A stretch of 64,000 nt of DNA from Ignavibacteriota bacterium (GCA_013285425.1 CP053447.1:3602001-3666000), one strand, 5' to 3'; shown: positions 1 through 9,561, counted from the stretch's first letter. Notes: a model not told the origin generated them from the letters alone. Made by a program: numbers and translations.

Positions 1-1104
1 GGTGAAAAAGCAAAAGTCGGTGCTGTAATGATTAGAGTTGAAACAACAGGCGTAGCTTCTTCAGAAACCAAGTCAGTTGAGAAAGATAGAGCAGAAGAAG
101 AACAGGTAATAAAAGAAGAGAACAGACAAGTTAAGTCAGAGGCGAAAACAGGTGAACGACCTTTAACTCATGCTATGGAAGCGCCAGATAAACAACCGCC
201 GATTTTAAAAGGTGCTGCTCCTGCAGCTCCATCGGTAAGGAGAATAGCCCGCGAAATTGGTGTTGATATAAATAAAGTTCCCGGTACTGGTCCGGGCGGC
301 AGAATTTCAATGGATGATGTAAAAGCTTTTTCCAAAAAATTACATGAGTCATATTCTCAGGGCGGCGGCTTTGGATTAAATATCAAAGCTGAAACGCTGC
401 CTGATTTCTCCAGGTTTGGCGAAATTAAAAAAGTTCAGATGACTAATATCAGAAAGAAGACCGCTGAGCATCTTAGCTATGCATGGGCAACGATTCCTCA
501 TGTTACTCAATTTGATAAAGCTGATATCACTCTTCTTGAAAAATCAAGAAAGGAATTAAATCAAAACTCAAAAACAAAACTGACTGTTACCGCTATTCTT
601 GTGAGAATAATTGCAGAAGCGCTTAAGAAATTTCCACAGTTTAATTCCAGTATAGATATGGAAAAGAAGGAAATTATCTACAAGAATTACTTTAATATTG
701 GAATCGCAGTTGATACTGAGTTTGGATTGATTGTTCCTGTTATAAAAAATACAGATCAAAAATCTTTGTCAGAAATTTCTGAAGAGCTTAATTCCTTAGC
801 AGAAAAAGCACGAAACAAAAAAATCGGATTGGATGATTTGCAAGGCGGATGTTTTTCAATTTCAAATCTTGGCGGAATCGGAGGAACATATTTTACTCCA
901 GTGGTTAATGCCCCTGAGGTTGCTATTCTTGGAGTATCGCGCGGAGCTAATGAACCTGTATGGAATGGCTTTGGAGTTTTTGAACCAAGAATGATGCTCC
1001 CATTATCATTATCTTATGATCATAGGATTATTGATGGCGCTGATGCAATTAGATTTTTAAGATTTGTTGTTGAAGCATTAGAACAGCCACTTAGATTATT
1101 ATAG
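1..1104 (+). CDS. 2-oxoacid dehydrogenase E2 (dihydrolipoamide acyltransferase), 5' end outside window
   Basis: This is the core acyltransferase of a pyruvate or branched-chain 2-oxoacid dehydrogenase complex, which passes the acyl group from lipoamide to CoA. The reading frame is open from base 1. The first residues, GEKAKVGAVMIRVE, look like the tail of a lipoyl domain, so the ATG at 28 is internal and the gene starts upstream of the window. A charged linker follows, then a peripheral subunit-binding domain (APSVRRIAREIGVD...GTGPGGRI, bases about 226-310). The catalytic domain ends with the HxxxD-type motif DHRIIDGADAIRF near the C-terminus. The E3 gene begins 72 bp downstream, which supports an operon. 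Which 2-oxoacid is used cannot be told from E2 alone. Confidence 0.93.
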   Translation, partial: GEKAKVGAVMIRVETTGVASSETKSVEKDRAEEEQVIKEENRQVKSEAKTGERPLTHAMEAPDKQPPILKGAAPAAPSVRRIAREIGVDINKVPGTGPGGRISMDDVKAFSKKLHESYSQGGGFGLNIKAETLPDFSRFGEIKKVQMTNIRKKTAEHLSYAWATIPHVTQFDKADITLLEKSRKELNQNSKTKLTVTAILVRIIAEALKKFPQFNSSIDMEKKEIIYKNYFNIGIAVDTEFGLIVPVIKNTDQKSLSEISEELNSLAEKARNKKIGLDDLQGGCFSISNLGGIGGTYFTPVVNAPEVAILGVSRGANEPVWNGFGVFEPRMMLPLSLSYDHRIIDGADAIRFLRFVVEALEQPLRLL

Positions 1105-1176
1105 TCAATAAGACGCAGAGCAAACAGATTTTTTGCAGATTGATGAACTGCGTTTTGATTTTTAAAAGGATATAAA

Positions 1177-2592
1177 ATGAGTGAAAAGATAAAATTAACA
1201 GTTGTAGGCGGCGGACCAGGCGGTTATGTCGCAGCTTTTCTTGCCGCTGATCTTGGTATGGATGTTACACTTGTTGATCTTGAGAAAAATCCCGGCGGTG
1301 TTTGTCTTTATCGCGGATGTATCCCTTCAAAGGCTTTGCTTCACGTTGCCAAGCTTATTCACGAAGCTGAAGATGCAAAAAACTGGGGAATTGAATTCGG
1401 CAAGCCTAAAATAGATATAAACAAGCTTAGAGATTTTAAAAATAATGTTGTAAACAAGCTTACCGGCGGGCTTGGACAAATATCAAAACAAAGAAAAGTT
1501 AATTTCATTCAGGGCAGAGCGAGTTTTATTAATTCATCTTTGTTAAAGATTGAAAAAGCTGATGGGCAGACTATTGAACACTCATCTGATAAAGTTATTG
1601 TTGCCACCGGATCTGTAATAACAACTATACCGTCGTTAGACATAAAATCGAAAAGACTTCTTAACTCAACATCAGCACTTGATTTGCCTGAGATTCCAAA
1701 ATCGCTTTTGGTAATTGGCGGCGGATATATCGGGCTTGAACTTGGTTCTGTTTATCAGGCTCTTGGAACAAAGGTATCTGTTGTTGAGATGATGCCCGGA
1801 TTATTGCCGGGTGCTGATCGTGATCTTGTAAATTATCTTTCAATGCGGATAAAAAAATCTTTTGCTGAAGTAATGTTGAACAGCAAGGTTCTTGGGATGA
1901 GCGAAACCAAAGCTGGAATAAACGTAAAGATACAGGATGATAAAGGAAGTGTTACTGATAAAGTTTATGATTATGTTTTGATGTCAATCGGAAGGAAACC
2001 GGAAACACGGGGTCTTGGATTAGAAAATACTAAGGTAACTTTAACAGACCGCGGCTGGATAAAAGTTGATAGACAATTAAGAACAACCGATCCGGATATT
2101 TTTGCAATTGGTGATATAGCAGGTGAACCGATGCTTGCACATAAGGCATCACACGAAGCAAGGGTTGCTGTCGAAGTGATTGCTGGTCACAAATCATATT
2201 TTGAACCGCTTGCTATTCCTGCCGTTGTTTTTACTGATCCTGAAATAGCCTGGGCAGGATTAACCGAAGAGCAGGCAAAAAAAGAAGGGATAAAATATGA
2301 AGTTGCAAAATTTCCCTGGGCTGCGAGCGGAAGAGCAGTAACATTGGATAGAAATGATGGTGTTACAAAATTGATTGTTGATCCTTATACACAGAGAATA
2401 TTAGGAATGGGGCTTTGCGGACCCGGTGCAGGGGAATTAATTTCAGAGGGAGTTCTTGCAATCGAAATGGGTGCGAATGTTACCGATTTAAAATTGACAA
2501 TTCACCCGCATCCGACTTTATCAGAAACAATAATGGATGCAGCAGAGGTTTTCTTTGGACAGAGTGCACATTATTACAGACCCAAGAGATGA
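1177..2592 (+). CDS. lpdA: Dihydrolipoyl dehydrogenase (E3)
   Basis: This flavoprotein reoxidises dihydrolipoamide with NAD+ and is the third component of 2-oxoacid dehydrogenase complexes. The 471 residues are full length for the family. The FAD dinucleotide motif GGGPGGY is at residues 11-17. The redox disulfide is C43/C48 in GVCLYRGCIPSK. A second GGGYIGLELG motif near residue 180 binds NAD, and AIGDIAG closes the FAD site. The C-terminal HPHPTLSE carries the catalytic His-Glu pair. The start is supported by AAAAGGA ending about seven bases upstream of the ATG. It follows the E2 gene directly and probably shares its transcript. Confidence 0.96.
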   Translation: MSEKIKLTVVGGGPGGYVAAFLAADLGMDVTLVDLEKNPGGVCLYRGCIPSKALLHVAKLIHEAEDAKNWGIEFGKPKIDINKLRDFKNNVVNKLTGGLGQISKQRKVNFIQGRASFINSSLLKIEKADGQTIEHSSDKVIVATGSVITTIPSLDIKSKRLLNSTSALDLPEIPKSLLVIGGGYIGLELGSVYQALGTKVSVVEMMPGLLPGADRDLVNYLSMRIKKSFAEVMLNSKVLGMSETKAGINVKIQDDKGSVTDKVYDYVLMSIGRKPETRGLGLENTKVTLTDRGWIKVDRQLRTTDPDIFAIGDIAGEPMLAHKASHEARVAVEVIAGHKSYFEPLAIPAVVFTDPEIAWAGLTEEQAKKEGIKYEVAKFPWAASGRAVTLDRNDGVTKLIVDPYTQRILGMGLCGPGAGELISEGVLAIEMGANVTDLKLTIHPHPTLSETIMDAAEVFFGQSAHYYRPKR

Positions 2593-2909
2593 TACTGTTG
2601 GGATAACTAAAACCTTAACAATCTCAGCAAAAAAAAACCATACGCTACTTGTTTGAACCAGCATTAAAAACATTTCTAACAGAGAACGCAATGAATGAGC
2701 AGAATATTTATTAATCTGTTTACGTCAGTTTAATCCGTTCAATCCGTGTTCCAATCGATTTGCAGATACAACAAGATATCGGTAAATAAGAGTATAATTA
2801 TTAGGTAAATATTTTCAAATATGAAGGGTCTCAGATCCAAATACTCAAGATTTAGTTTTTTTATTTTGTACAAAAGTTGAATAAGATTAAATATGAGGAT
2901 AGAAGATGA
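2593..2909. other. Intergenic stretch without a recognisable gene
   Basis: No open frame with coding character was seen between the E3 stop and the decayed frame that starts at 2910. The only recognisable content is one copy of the 32-bp repeat at 2724-2755, recorded separately. No terminator hairpin with a T-run was identified after lpdA. Confidence 0.5.
2724..2755. repeat. 32-bp direct repeat, copy 1
   Basis: The sequence begins GTCAGTTTAATCCG and ends AATCCGTGTTCCAAT. It matches a second copy at 4390-4421 with a single C/T difference over 32 bases. The 'ATCCGTGTT' core also occurs in the large palindrome at 33036-33116, so this belongs to a dispersed intergenic repeat family. The two near-identical copies bracket a remnant frame and the 405-residue secreted protein. 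Confidence 0.8.
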
Positions 2910-3152
2910 AATTTACCATCCAATACAGTAGCAAAAACCAATGGTTATGTTCTAAAAGAGCTTGTAAATGATTTGGAAGAGGCAGGGGATATTTTTACGC
3001 ATAAAGGTGATGAAAGTGCACATCGAAAATATGAAGAAACGATAAAGAATGATCATATCGGTCAATGGAAGATTGCTTAGTATAGAATTGAGTTTCAAAA
3101 ATATTCAAAAGAATATTGTGAAAACAAAAGAGAAACAGAATTAGCGAGTTAA
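2910..3152 (+). pseudogene. Decayed small reading frame, unknown family
   Basis: One frame reads NLPSNTVAKTNGYVLKELVN and continues to HIGQWKIA, meets a TAG at 3078-3080, then resumes in the same frame as YRIEFQKYSKEYCENKRETE before a TAA at 3150-3152. There is no ATG at its start. Its amino-acid composition looks coding, so I read it as a gene relic with an internal stop and a lost 5' end. I do not recognise the family. It could also be chance open frame in AT-rich DNA. Confidence 0.3.
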
Positions 3153-3157
3153 CTATT

Positions 3158-4375
3158 ATGAAAACAAAGTTTTTTATTTACATAGTTTTTAACTGTTTCA
3201 TATTATTTAATTCTTTCACTTATAGTCAGGAGGAAATACCCTGGGAAGTAAAGCAGCGACTTATAAATAAATTAGATAGTGCGGATGTTCGTGGAGTAAT
3301 TGCAAGTATAGAGGATTATAATGTAATAGACGCAAAAGAAAAAATTGAGCAGGTTTTTTGGAATACTAACTTTACTAGGTCTGAGCAATATAGTTTATTA
3401 AAGTTACTTTACAAATTTGGTTCTAATTTAACTCAAAAGTATGCGTTGGCTTATATTGATACCCTTGAAATAAATCCCTTTGGGAATAGTACATTGGGTT
3501 TAAGTGTGTTATACTATCAGGTTTCAGCTTCGGAAATATTAATGAAATTAGGCGATTACTCTAAGGCAAATTTAGTGTTTGAATATTTGCAGTATGAATA
3601 TCCTAAAATATCACAATTAGAAATTTCTATTTTAAGTAGATTACTTAATAATATTCCCCAATATTACGAAGCAGCAAAAATAGAGCTAGTTAGAGCAGTT
3701 CAGGAAGCATTCTTCTATCGTGACAGGTATTATGCGCTTGAGGTTTTATACAATCACAATCAACAAGAAACAATTCCATTAATGAAGCAAATGTTTGTTG
3801 AAGATGAAGATCCTACAAATCGTTTGTGGTCGCTTGATACTCTAACTGTAAAACATAAAGATGAAGAGATTCACACACTCTTAAAGCAAAGATTGAGTCA
3901 GGACCCTGACTTCTATTTAAGATATAAGATTGCTATGAAACTGCTTTATTCATTTGGCTATCTATCGGATTATAAATTTGTTGCTGATTATCTGCCAAGT
4001 GAACAAAATGCAGAAATAAAAGAAGGACTTTTAATAAATATGAGTGCCTATAAACCACGCAAACCTGATTCTTCTGCGTCAATCACAGACTTACTCACTG
4101 AATTAGTTAATATGACAGATACAGCAAACCTTTACACCTGGCTCGGCGATCTTAATTTCTCAAATGAATTAAAAAGTATTTTAATAACGGCAAAAACCAA
4201 TTTACTTGAAGGAGACTCGCTTGCTTGCAGAATTCAGGTAAAAGCATTTCAGGATTTGGTGGATAATGTTTATAAAGACTCACTTAACTCAGATCCTCGT
4301 TTTGTAACAATAGAAGGCTGGAAATTTCTTTACTGGAATGCTCAATATATTTTAGACAGGCTGCCAAAACTTTAA
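3158..4375 (+). CDS. Secreted protein of unknown function with HEAT-like helices
   Basis: The 405-residue product starts with a signal peptide (MKTKFFIYIVFNCFILFNSF...SQE), so it is exported to the periplasm or beyond. The rest is predicted-looking amphipathic helix in repeated blocks (for example around residues 200-280, with 'PLMKQMFVEDEDPTNRLWSL' and 'LLKQRLSQDPDFYLRYKIA'). This resembles HEAT/PBS-type solenoids of protein-protein scaffolds, a judgement from spacing and not from a profile search. I recognise no catalytic motif. The gene sits alone and is flanked at 2724 and 4390 by near-identical 32-bp repeats. The function is unknown. Confidence 0.75.
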   Translation: MKTKFFIYIVFNCFILFNSFTYSQEEIPWEVKQRLINKLDSADVRGVIASIEDYNVIDAKEKIEQVFWNTNFTRSEQYSLLKLLYKFGSNLTQKYALAYIDTLEINPFGNSTLGLSVLYYQVSASEILMKLGDYSKANLVFEYLQYEYPKISQLEISILSRLLNNIPQYYEAAKIELVRAVQEAFFYRDRYYALEVLYNHNQQETIPLMKQMFVEDEDPTNRLWSLDTLTVKHKDEEIHTLLKQRLSQDPDFYLRYKIAMKLLYSFGYLSDYKFVADYLPSEQNAEIKEGLLINMSAYKPRKPDSSASITDLLTELVNMTDTANLYTWLGDLNFSNELKSILITAKTNLLEGDSLACRIQVKAFQDLVDNVYKDSLNSDPRFVTIEGWKFLYWNAQYILDRLPKL

Positions 4376-4389
4376 GAGCAATTTTTTTT

Positions 4390-4421
4390 GTCAGTTTAAT
4401 CTGTTCAATCCGTGTTCCAAT
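4390..4421. repeat. 32-bp direct repeat, copy 2
   Basis: This copy differs from the one at 2724-2755 by one base (CTGTTCAATC against CCGTTCAATC). It starts 14 bases after the stop of the 405-residue secreted protein, so the two copies flank that gene and the small relic before it. Confidence 0.8.
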
Positions 4422-4493
4422 TATTTCTTATCTGATTATCACTGAGTATTCGATAAGCCCTCAATTATTATCCTTACACAAAATTTTCTCTCT

Positions 4494-5036
4494 TTAATCC
4501 ATCTTCAGTTCAATTTCCAGACGCCAATTTGAAAGCATATCTTTATTTAATCCCTGTATCCCTTCCTTAGTAACACCGTTTGGTGCGGGCACGAATTCAT
4601 CTAACTTATCAAAAACAAGAAACCTGTTTTCACTGCTTACCAACTGAAGCAGATGCCATAGAGTCAACGATTCCTTTTTAGTTACAAGAGATAATATTGT
4701 TCCGATTGTTGGGTCTGTAACTCCTGAAAAATTTTCAATTAAGTTTATAAGTTGAGGTGTTGTATCCAGCGGATATGGTATTGCATACTTTCCTTTCATC
4801 ACTAAGCAGCCGAAATTTTTTGGTACATAGGAGTTAAACTCCTTAACAGTTACTACAACCCAGCCGCTTTCAACAATCAATTTACTCATATTATCATCAG
4901 TTACACTTAATTTGAATGCACCGCCTTTATATAACTCAGTAAAATTTGCTAAAGGAGTAATAACAGTTAAAACATTGGCAGCATCACCTTCAAACTTTTT
5001 AATCTGACCAATATCAAGTTTTATCTGATCATTTTT
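4494..5036 (-). pseudogene. 3' part of the sigma-FecR fusion gene, displaced by a one-base frameshift
   Basis: The frame upstream of the first ATG (4889) is open and reads NDQIKLDIGQIKKFEGDAAN and then LANFTELYKGGAFKLSVTDDN, ending in GVTKEGIQGLNKDMLSNW. This is the second half of a FecR-type domain, with the usual 'SGWVVVTV' strand and a 'LTLWHLLQL' helix. It continues the protein encoded at 5029-6057 after a shift at the A7 run (5032-5038 on the plus strand as T7). Losing one A joins NTSRTK to NDQIKLD. The ATG at 4889 lies inside the domain and is not a believable start. The break could be a real mutation, transcript slippage on A7, or an assembly error. Confidence 0.75.
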
Positions 5037-6057
5037 TTGTTCTGCTTGTATTAGTTAAAACATCTACAAGTAATCTGCCTATTTTGGGAATTGCAAAAGT
5101 AACTGAAGAATTCGCATCGGTCTGAATATTTCCCTCAGGCAGCCAACCATCATCCTGATTCATCTTCTTGCCATTTAATTCCGGCTGTCCGGTCATTGAT
5201 ATTACTTCCCATCCTCCGGAAGGTGCTGTAATAAACATATATGCAGCTACTAATATAAAGAGAGCGATAATTCCATAGAGGACTTTCTTTACAACAGCAA
5301 AATTAATATTAAATTCTCTTTTAGGCTTTACAACAACTTGTTCCGGAAAAAGCTCTTTGGTTTCTTCAGGTTCTTCTATCTGATTTTCTTTTCTTTCTTT
5401 TTCAGCTAATGCAGCAGCAATCTTTTCATGCTCCCTTTGTTCACGGATCTTTTCATCCATAATGTAAGAGAATATTCCATCTCTTACTTCGGCTGATGGC
5501 TGAATTTCAGGCTGCAATTGTGCAAGTTTTTCTATTAAAACGTTTTCCTCTTTTATTGAAGGAATACTTTCTTCAAGACTATCAATTGCAATACTCAATT
5601 GTTCCTTAACCTGATCTTTCTTTATCCCCATCATATCCGAGATTTCCTCAAGAGTATAACCTTCAACTTTATTGAGAACAAAAATCATTCTTTCCTGATC
5701 AGGAAGTACAACTATATATTTGTCCAGTTCACATTTTGATTCAAGTTCCTTAAAATCCTTATGATCCGCCTTGTTTTTTGATTTCTTATTTCTAAAAGTT
5801 TCTATTGTTTTATAAACAGCGATTGAATTTAACCATTTAAGCAGAGAGGCATCAGAACGAACAAGATTGATTTTTTTCCAGGCTTCAATAAAAGTATCTT
5901 TAGTAATCGCTTCAGCTAATGATTTATTAGCTGTTAATCTTAGTGCAAACGCATATATTTTAGCAAGATTCATCTGAAAAAGCTGTTCAATAGCAGCATT
6001 GTTGCCTTGCTTAGCACTTTCGATTAAAGACCGTACGAATTTATTATCTGAACTCAC
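5029..6057 (-). CDS. ECF sigma factor fused to a membrane-anchored FecR-like domain (5' part; frameshifted)
   Basis: Residues about 8-90 look like sigma region 2 (LIESAKQGNNAAIEQLF, TKDTFIEAWKKI). Residues 115-165 look like sigma region 4 (LPDQERMIFVLNKVEGYTLE, then an HTH at EISDMMGIKKDQV). A charged coiled-coil-like linker follows, then one transmembrane helix at about 259-276 (VLYGIIALFILVAAYMFI). The FecR start is ETx-like 'GNIQTDANSSVTFAIPKIG'. Normally the sigma factor and the FecR anti-sigma protein are separate genes, so this looks like a natural fusion that tethers a sigma factor to the membrane. The start is GTG at 6057 with GGAG six bases upstream. The frame stops at 5029 because of a frameshift in an A7 run; the rest is at 4494-5036. 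Confidence 0.75.
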   Translation of the reverse strand: MSSDNKFVRSLIESAKQGNNAAIEQLFQMNLAKIYAFALRLTANKSLAEAITKDTFIEAWKKINLVRSDASLLKWLNSIAVYKTIETFRNKKSKNKADHKDFKELESKCELDKYIVVLPDQERMIFVLNKVEGYTLEEISDMMGIKKDQVKEQLSIAIDSLEESIPSIKEENVLIEKLAQLQPEIQPSAEVRDGIFSYIMDEKIREQREHEKIAAALAEKERKENQIEEPEETKELFPEQVVVKPKREFNINFAVVKKVLYGIIALFILVAAYMFITAPSGGWEVISMTGQPELNGKKMNQDDGWLPEGNIQTDANSSVTFAIPKIGRLLVDVLTNTSRTKK

Positions 6058-6140
6058 GATTTCTCCGATTATATTCTTGACCGTTGTGCAAATTTACTTT
6101 AACAAATGTTAAATATCTATATTCCAATTTGAATTAGTTC

Positions 6141-8216
6141 TTATGTAATTAGTTTTTCAAGCTCACTGACTTTGTTTACAGGCTGTTTACAGGAATAATT
6201 ACTGCAAATATAAAATGTTGTTCTGCCATCCAGTAGTTTCATCTCCCCGGTATAAGGGAAAAATAAATTATACTTTTTTTCTTTCTCAATCAGCTTTAAT
6301 AAAACAATCTTATTAGGATTAAAATTATTTCTGATTAAATCTAATGCCTTACTGTCAATACTATCTTTGCTCTCAGAAACAATAACAATCTCTGTTGAAT
6401 TACTAAACAAGAAATTTAATCCACACAAAAACATACAAAAAGCTGAAGGTATTCTGTATATCTGTCCTGAAAAATACTTTATTGCAGTATCAATTTTAGT
6501 TTGATAATCTAAATCAGCGGTAATTTTAAATAGTCTTACCAAATTTAACAAAGCAATAGAATTGCCTGAAGGCACTGCACCATCATAAACATCTTTTTGT
6601 CTTGCGATAAGCTTTTCATTTTGAACAGATGTAAAATAATAACCGCCCTTATTATCCCAAAATTCTTTATCAATAATTGATTGAAGCTCTAAGGCTTTTT
6701 CAAAATATCCGAAATCAAAAGTTGATTCGAATAAATCCAGAAGTGCATTTATAAGAAAAGCATAATCATCAATAAAAGCCTCAACCGCTGATTCTCCATC
6801 TTTATATCGATGAAGAAGTTTACCGTTTTTATTTATCAGATTGTTTTCAAGAAACTTAAATGATTTTTCAGCAGCATCAAGATACACTTTATTGTTAAAT
6901 GCCTGATATGCTTTTGCCAGAGCAGATATCATCAGACTATTCCAATCAGTTAAAATCTTATCATCCTTATGCGGATGAATTCTTTTCTTTCTGTAATCAA
7001 AAAGTTTTTTGCGTATTACGCTTAATCTTTCTGAAAAATCATCCGTATCAATATTCAGCTCATCTGAGATTTCTTTAATTGACTTTTTTAGATGGAAAAT
7101 ATTTGTAGTGCTGGTCGTTCCCTTTGCTTCATCAATCCAGTTTCCATTTTCCTTAATGTTAAAAACTTTTATCGTCAGATCTGATTCGTCTTTACTTAAA
7201 ATATTTCTGATTTCATCTGCATTCCATAAATAAAATTTACCTTCTTCACCCTCACTGTCTGCATCTTCTGCGGAGAAAAATCCGCCCTCGTTATTGGTCA
7301 TATCTCTTAGAACATACTCAAGAATTTCTTCAGCAGTTTTTTTATAAAACAGATTTTTTGTAGCCAGATAAGTTTCAGTATATGCCATTACCAGCATTGC
7401 CTGATCATAGAGCATCTTTTCAAAGTGTGGTACAAGCCAGTTTCGGTCAGTTGAATATCTTGCAAATCCAAATCCAATATGGTCGTAAATTCCACCAAGC
7501 CTCATTTGAATTAAGGTTTTCTCAACCATTTCGAGTGCTTTTGATTCATTCTTGCTTTTCCAATATCTTAAAAGAAACATAAGGTTATGTGGTGATGGAA
7601 ATTTTGGAGCAGTATTAAATCCACCCGACTCATCATCGAAATTTCTGTAAAGCTCCTGATATGCTTTGTCAAGTATAGTTTCCTTAATCTCTTCAGATCC
7701 TTGTGCAGATAACTGATTGTTGATTGAAGATGTAATTTCGTCAGCAGATTTAAGAACCTCATCTATTCTTGTTGTCCAGATATCTTTTATTTTGGGGATA
7801 AGTTCCATCATACCAATTCTGTTAAACCTATCGTACTTAGGAAAATATGTCCCAACAAAAAATGGTTTTTTATCAGGGGTCATTACAACTGTTAAGGGCC
7901 AGCCACCGCTTCCGGTAATCATTTGACAAACAGACATGTATATTCCATCAATATCCGGTCTTTCTTCTCTGTCAACTTTAATAGAGATAAAAGAATCATT
8001 CATCAGCTTGGCAACCTGATCATCTTCAAACGATTCTTTTTCCATTACATGGCACCAATGGCATGTTGAATAACCGATCGAGAGGAATACAGGTTTATTT
8101 TCAGTTTTAGCTCTTTCAAACGCTTCATCGCACCAGGGATACCAATCAACCGGATTGTAAGCATGCTGAAGCAGATAAGGATTTTTTTCATTGATAAGTC
8201 TGTTTGGTTTTTTCAT
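6141..8216 (-). CDS. DUF255 thioredoxin-domain protein (YyaL/SPATA20-like)
   Basis: The N-terminal 160 residues form the DUF255 thioredoxin-like domain with [17 protein letters not shown] and the CxxC of [18 protein letters not shown] (C52 and C55 from the chosen start). The remaining about 500 residues form an (alpha/alpha) barrel of the N-acylglucosamine 2-epimerase superfamily, for example '[19 protein letters not shown]' and '[17 protein letters not shown]'. Length is typical of the family. The biochemical role of YyaL proteins is unsettled; redox or sugar chemistry has been proposed. I chose the ATG at 8216 ([14 protein letters not shown]) because family members start close to this motif; an ATG at 8240 adds eight residues. 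The gene stands between the sigma-FecR gene and divergent genes. Confidence 0.88.
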   Translation of the reverse strand: MKKPNRLINEKNPYLLQHAYNPVDWYPWCDEAFERAKTENKPVFLSIGYSTCHWCHVMEKESFEDDQVAKLMNDSFISIKVDREERPDIDGIYMSVCQMITGSGGWPLTVVMTPDKKPFFVGTYFPKYDRFNRIGMMELIPKIKDIWTTRIDEVLKSADEITSSINNQLSAQGSEEIKETILDKAYQELYRNFDDESGGFNTAPKFPSPHNLMFLLRYWKSKNESKALEMVEKTLIQMRLGGIYDHIGFGFARYSTDRNWLVPHFEKMLYDQAMLVMAYTETYLATKNLFYKKTAEEILEYVLRDMTNNEGGFFSAEDADSEGEEGKFYLWNADEIRNILSKDESDLTIKVFNIKENGNWIDEAKGTTSTTNIFHLKKSIKEISDELNIDTDDFSERLSVIRKKLFDYRKKRIHPHKDDKILTDWNSLMISALAKAYQAFNNKVYLDAAEKSFKFLENNLINKNGKLLHRYKDGESAVEAFIDDYAFLINALLDLFESTFDFGYFEKALELQSIIDKEFWDNKGGYYFTSVQNEKLIARQKDVYDGAVPSGNSIALLNLVRLFKITADLDYQTKIDTAIKYFSGQIYRIPSAFCMFLCGLNFLFSNSTEIVIVSESKDSIDSKALDLIRNNFNPNKIVLLKLIEKEKKYNLFFPYTGEMKLLDGRTTFYICSNYSCKQPVNKVSELEKLIT

Positions 8217-8363
8217 AATCCAGATTTCTTTTGATTGCACTATTTGATAATTATTTCGGGTGACCGAGTTCTTAAACGGATTTGAATTGTGTTGTTAAAA
8301 TAACTGTTTTTTGATAAGTTGCCACACAATTTTATTGATTTAATAACTAAAGTAGTTAATAAT

Positions 8364-9095
8364 ATGGAAAAGAAAAGTGATCTGCTTGTTCCGGCAATAG
8401 TAATTGGAGTTAGTTTTGTAATAGGTGTTTTTATCTTTACAAACGTCTGGAAATCAAATCAAAGTGCAAATCAAACGATAAATGTTACTGGCTCTGCTAA
8501 AAAGGAAATTATATCAGACCTTGGCTTTTTGCGTGGTTCAATTTCAGTTCAATCTTCAACGTCTGATAGAGCATATTCAGAACTGAACAGACAAAAGCCG
8601 ATTTTGATTTCATACTTAGAACAAAAGGGATTTCCAAAAGATAAAATTGAGTTTTTTACAATTAATAATTATCCTGTTTATGAAATGAGTGAACAAGGAT
8701 ATCAAACCGGAAGAATAATAGGATATGTCTATAGTCAGCGAATAGAAATTCAATCAACAGATGTAAACAAAATAAAAGAGATTTCATTGGACATAACATC
8801 TTTAATAGAAAAAGGAGTTAGTTTTAATGTTGAGCAGCCTGAATATCATTATACAAAGCTTGCTGAATTAAAGATTGAGATTCAGGCAGAAGCCGCAAAA
8901 GATGCTATGATAAGAGCTCAAAAAATTGCTGAAGCCACAAACCGGACATTGGGACCAATGAGAAATGCTCGAATGGGAGTTCTTCAAATTACACCAAAGT
9001 TTTCAAATGCAATTTCTGATTATGGTATTAATGATTTAAGTTCAATTGAAAAAGAAATTTCAGGTGTGGTTAATGCTTCTTTTGAGATTGAATAA
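8364..9095 (+). CDS. SIMPL-domain (DUF541) membrane-anchored protein
   Basis: A single N-terminal hydrophobic segment (LLVPAIVIGVSFVIGVFIF) anchors a SIMPL domain facing the periplasm. The domain is recognised by 'INVTGSAKKEIISDLGFLRG', the helix 'AYSELNRQKPILISYLEQKG' and the late 'AEAAKDAMIRAQKIAEAT' segment. SIMPL proteins include YggE-type oxidative-stress proteins, but the molecular activity is not established. I prefer the ATG at 8364 to an upstream TTG at 8319, because the latter would put 15 polar residues before the membrane segment and lacks a clear ribosome-binding site. A cytochrome c gene follows 43 bp downstream. Confidence 0.85.
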   Translation: MEKKSDLLVPAIVIGVSFVIGVFIFTNVWKSNQSANQTINVTGSAKKEIISDLGFLRGSISVQSSTSDRAYSELNRQKPILISYLEQKGFPKDKIEFFTINNYPVYEMSEQGYQTGRIIGYVYSQRIEIQSTDVNKIKEISLDITSLIEKGVSFNVEQPEYHYTKLAELKIEIQAEAAKDAMIRAQKIAEATNRTLGPMRNARMGVLQITPKFSNAISDYGINDLSSIEKEISGVVNASFEIE

Positions 9096-9138
9096 ATTCA
9101 ATTAAATAATTTTTTGAAAACAATCTATTAAATTAAAT

Positions 9139-9561
9139 ATGACTAAGCCACAGATTTGGATTACAGCATTGTTATTGTTGTTTATTATTTTACTTTTATT
9201 AGGCAGGGTAACATCAAAAGAAGAATCCCATCCGGATTTTTCTTCTATGAATAATCAAAACCTGAGCGAACAGAACACGGGTGAATTAACCGGGGAAAAG
9301 TTATTCCAGTCTTTCGGATGCGTTACTTGTCACGGTAATGACTTAACTGGTTCTAAGTCAGGACCATCCCTTAAAGGTATCAAGCAATATTGGAGCAGTA
9401 GAGATAATCTTATCAACTATTTGCGCAATCCAAACTCTTATATGGATTCTGATAGATTTAAAGATTATAAAGAAAAATATCCCGGCACTATAATGCCTCC
9501 ATATAATAATAAGGATGTAAAAGACTTAGGAAAGATTGCTGATTTCTTGCTGACACAATAA
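9139..9561 (+). CDS. Membrane-anchored class I cytochrome c
   Basis: A signal anchor at residues 7-22 (WITALLLLFIILLLLG) exports a single-haem domain. The haem attachment site is CVTCH at C61-C64-H65, and M119 in GTIMPPY is the likely sixth ligand. The 140-residue length fits a small electron carrier tethered to the cytoplasmic membrane. The spacing 'GDLTGSKSGPSLKGI' is typical of cytochrome c of the cbb3/CccA type. No oxidase genes are nearby, so the partner is unknown. A strong hairpin terminator lies 56 bp downstream. Confidence 0.92.
   Translation: MTKPQIWITALLLLFIILLLLGRVTSKEESHPDFSSMNNQNLSEQNTGELTGEKLFQSFGCVTCHGNDLTGSKSGPSLKGIKQYWSSRDNLINYLRNPNSYMDSDRFKDYKEKYPGTIMPPYNNKDVKDLGKIADFLLTQ

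Noticed and set aside
28-30. ATG at 28 as the E2 start
   Set aside because: The preceding in-frame codons read as the end of a lipoyl domain and the frame is open to base 1.
2724-4421. A CRISPR array or integron-like array from the 32-bp repeats
   Set aside because: Only two copies exist, 1.7 kb apart, with genes between them and no regular spacers or cas genes.
4494-4889. A separate 131-residue gene starting at the ATG at 4889
   Set aside because: The frame is open upstream and encodes the first part of the same FecR-like domain; the ATG is inside the domain and has no ribosome-binding site. It is the 3' half of the frameshifted sigma-FecR gene.
5029-5040. Programmed -1 frameshift at the A7 run
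   Set aside because: The downstream frame is reached by a +1 change (loss of one A), which is the opposite direction from the usual A-AAA-AAA slippery mechanism; no stem-loop was identified after it.
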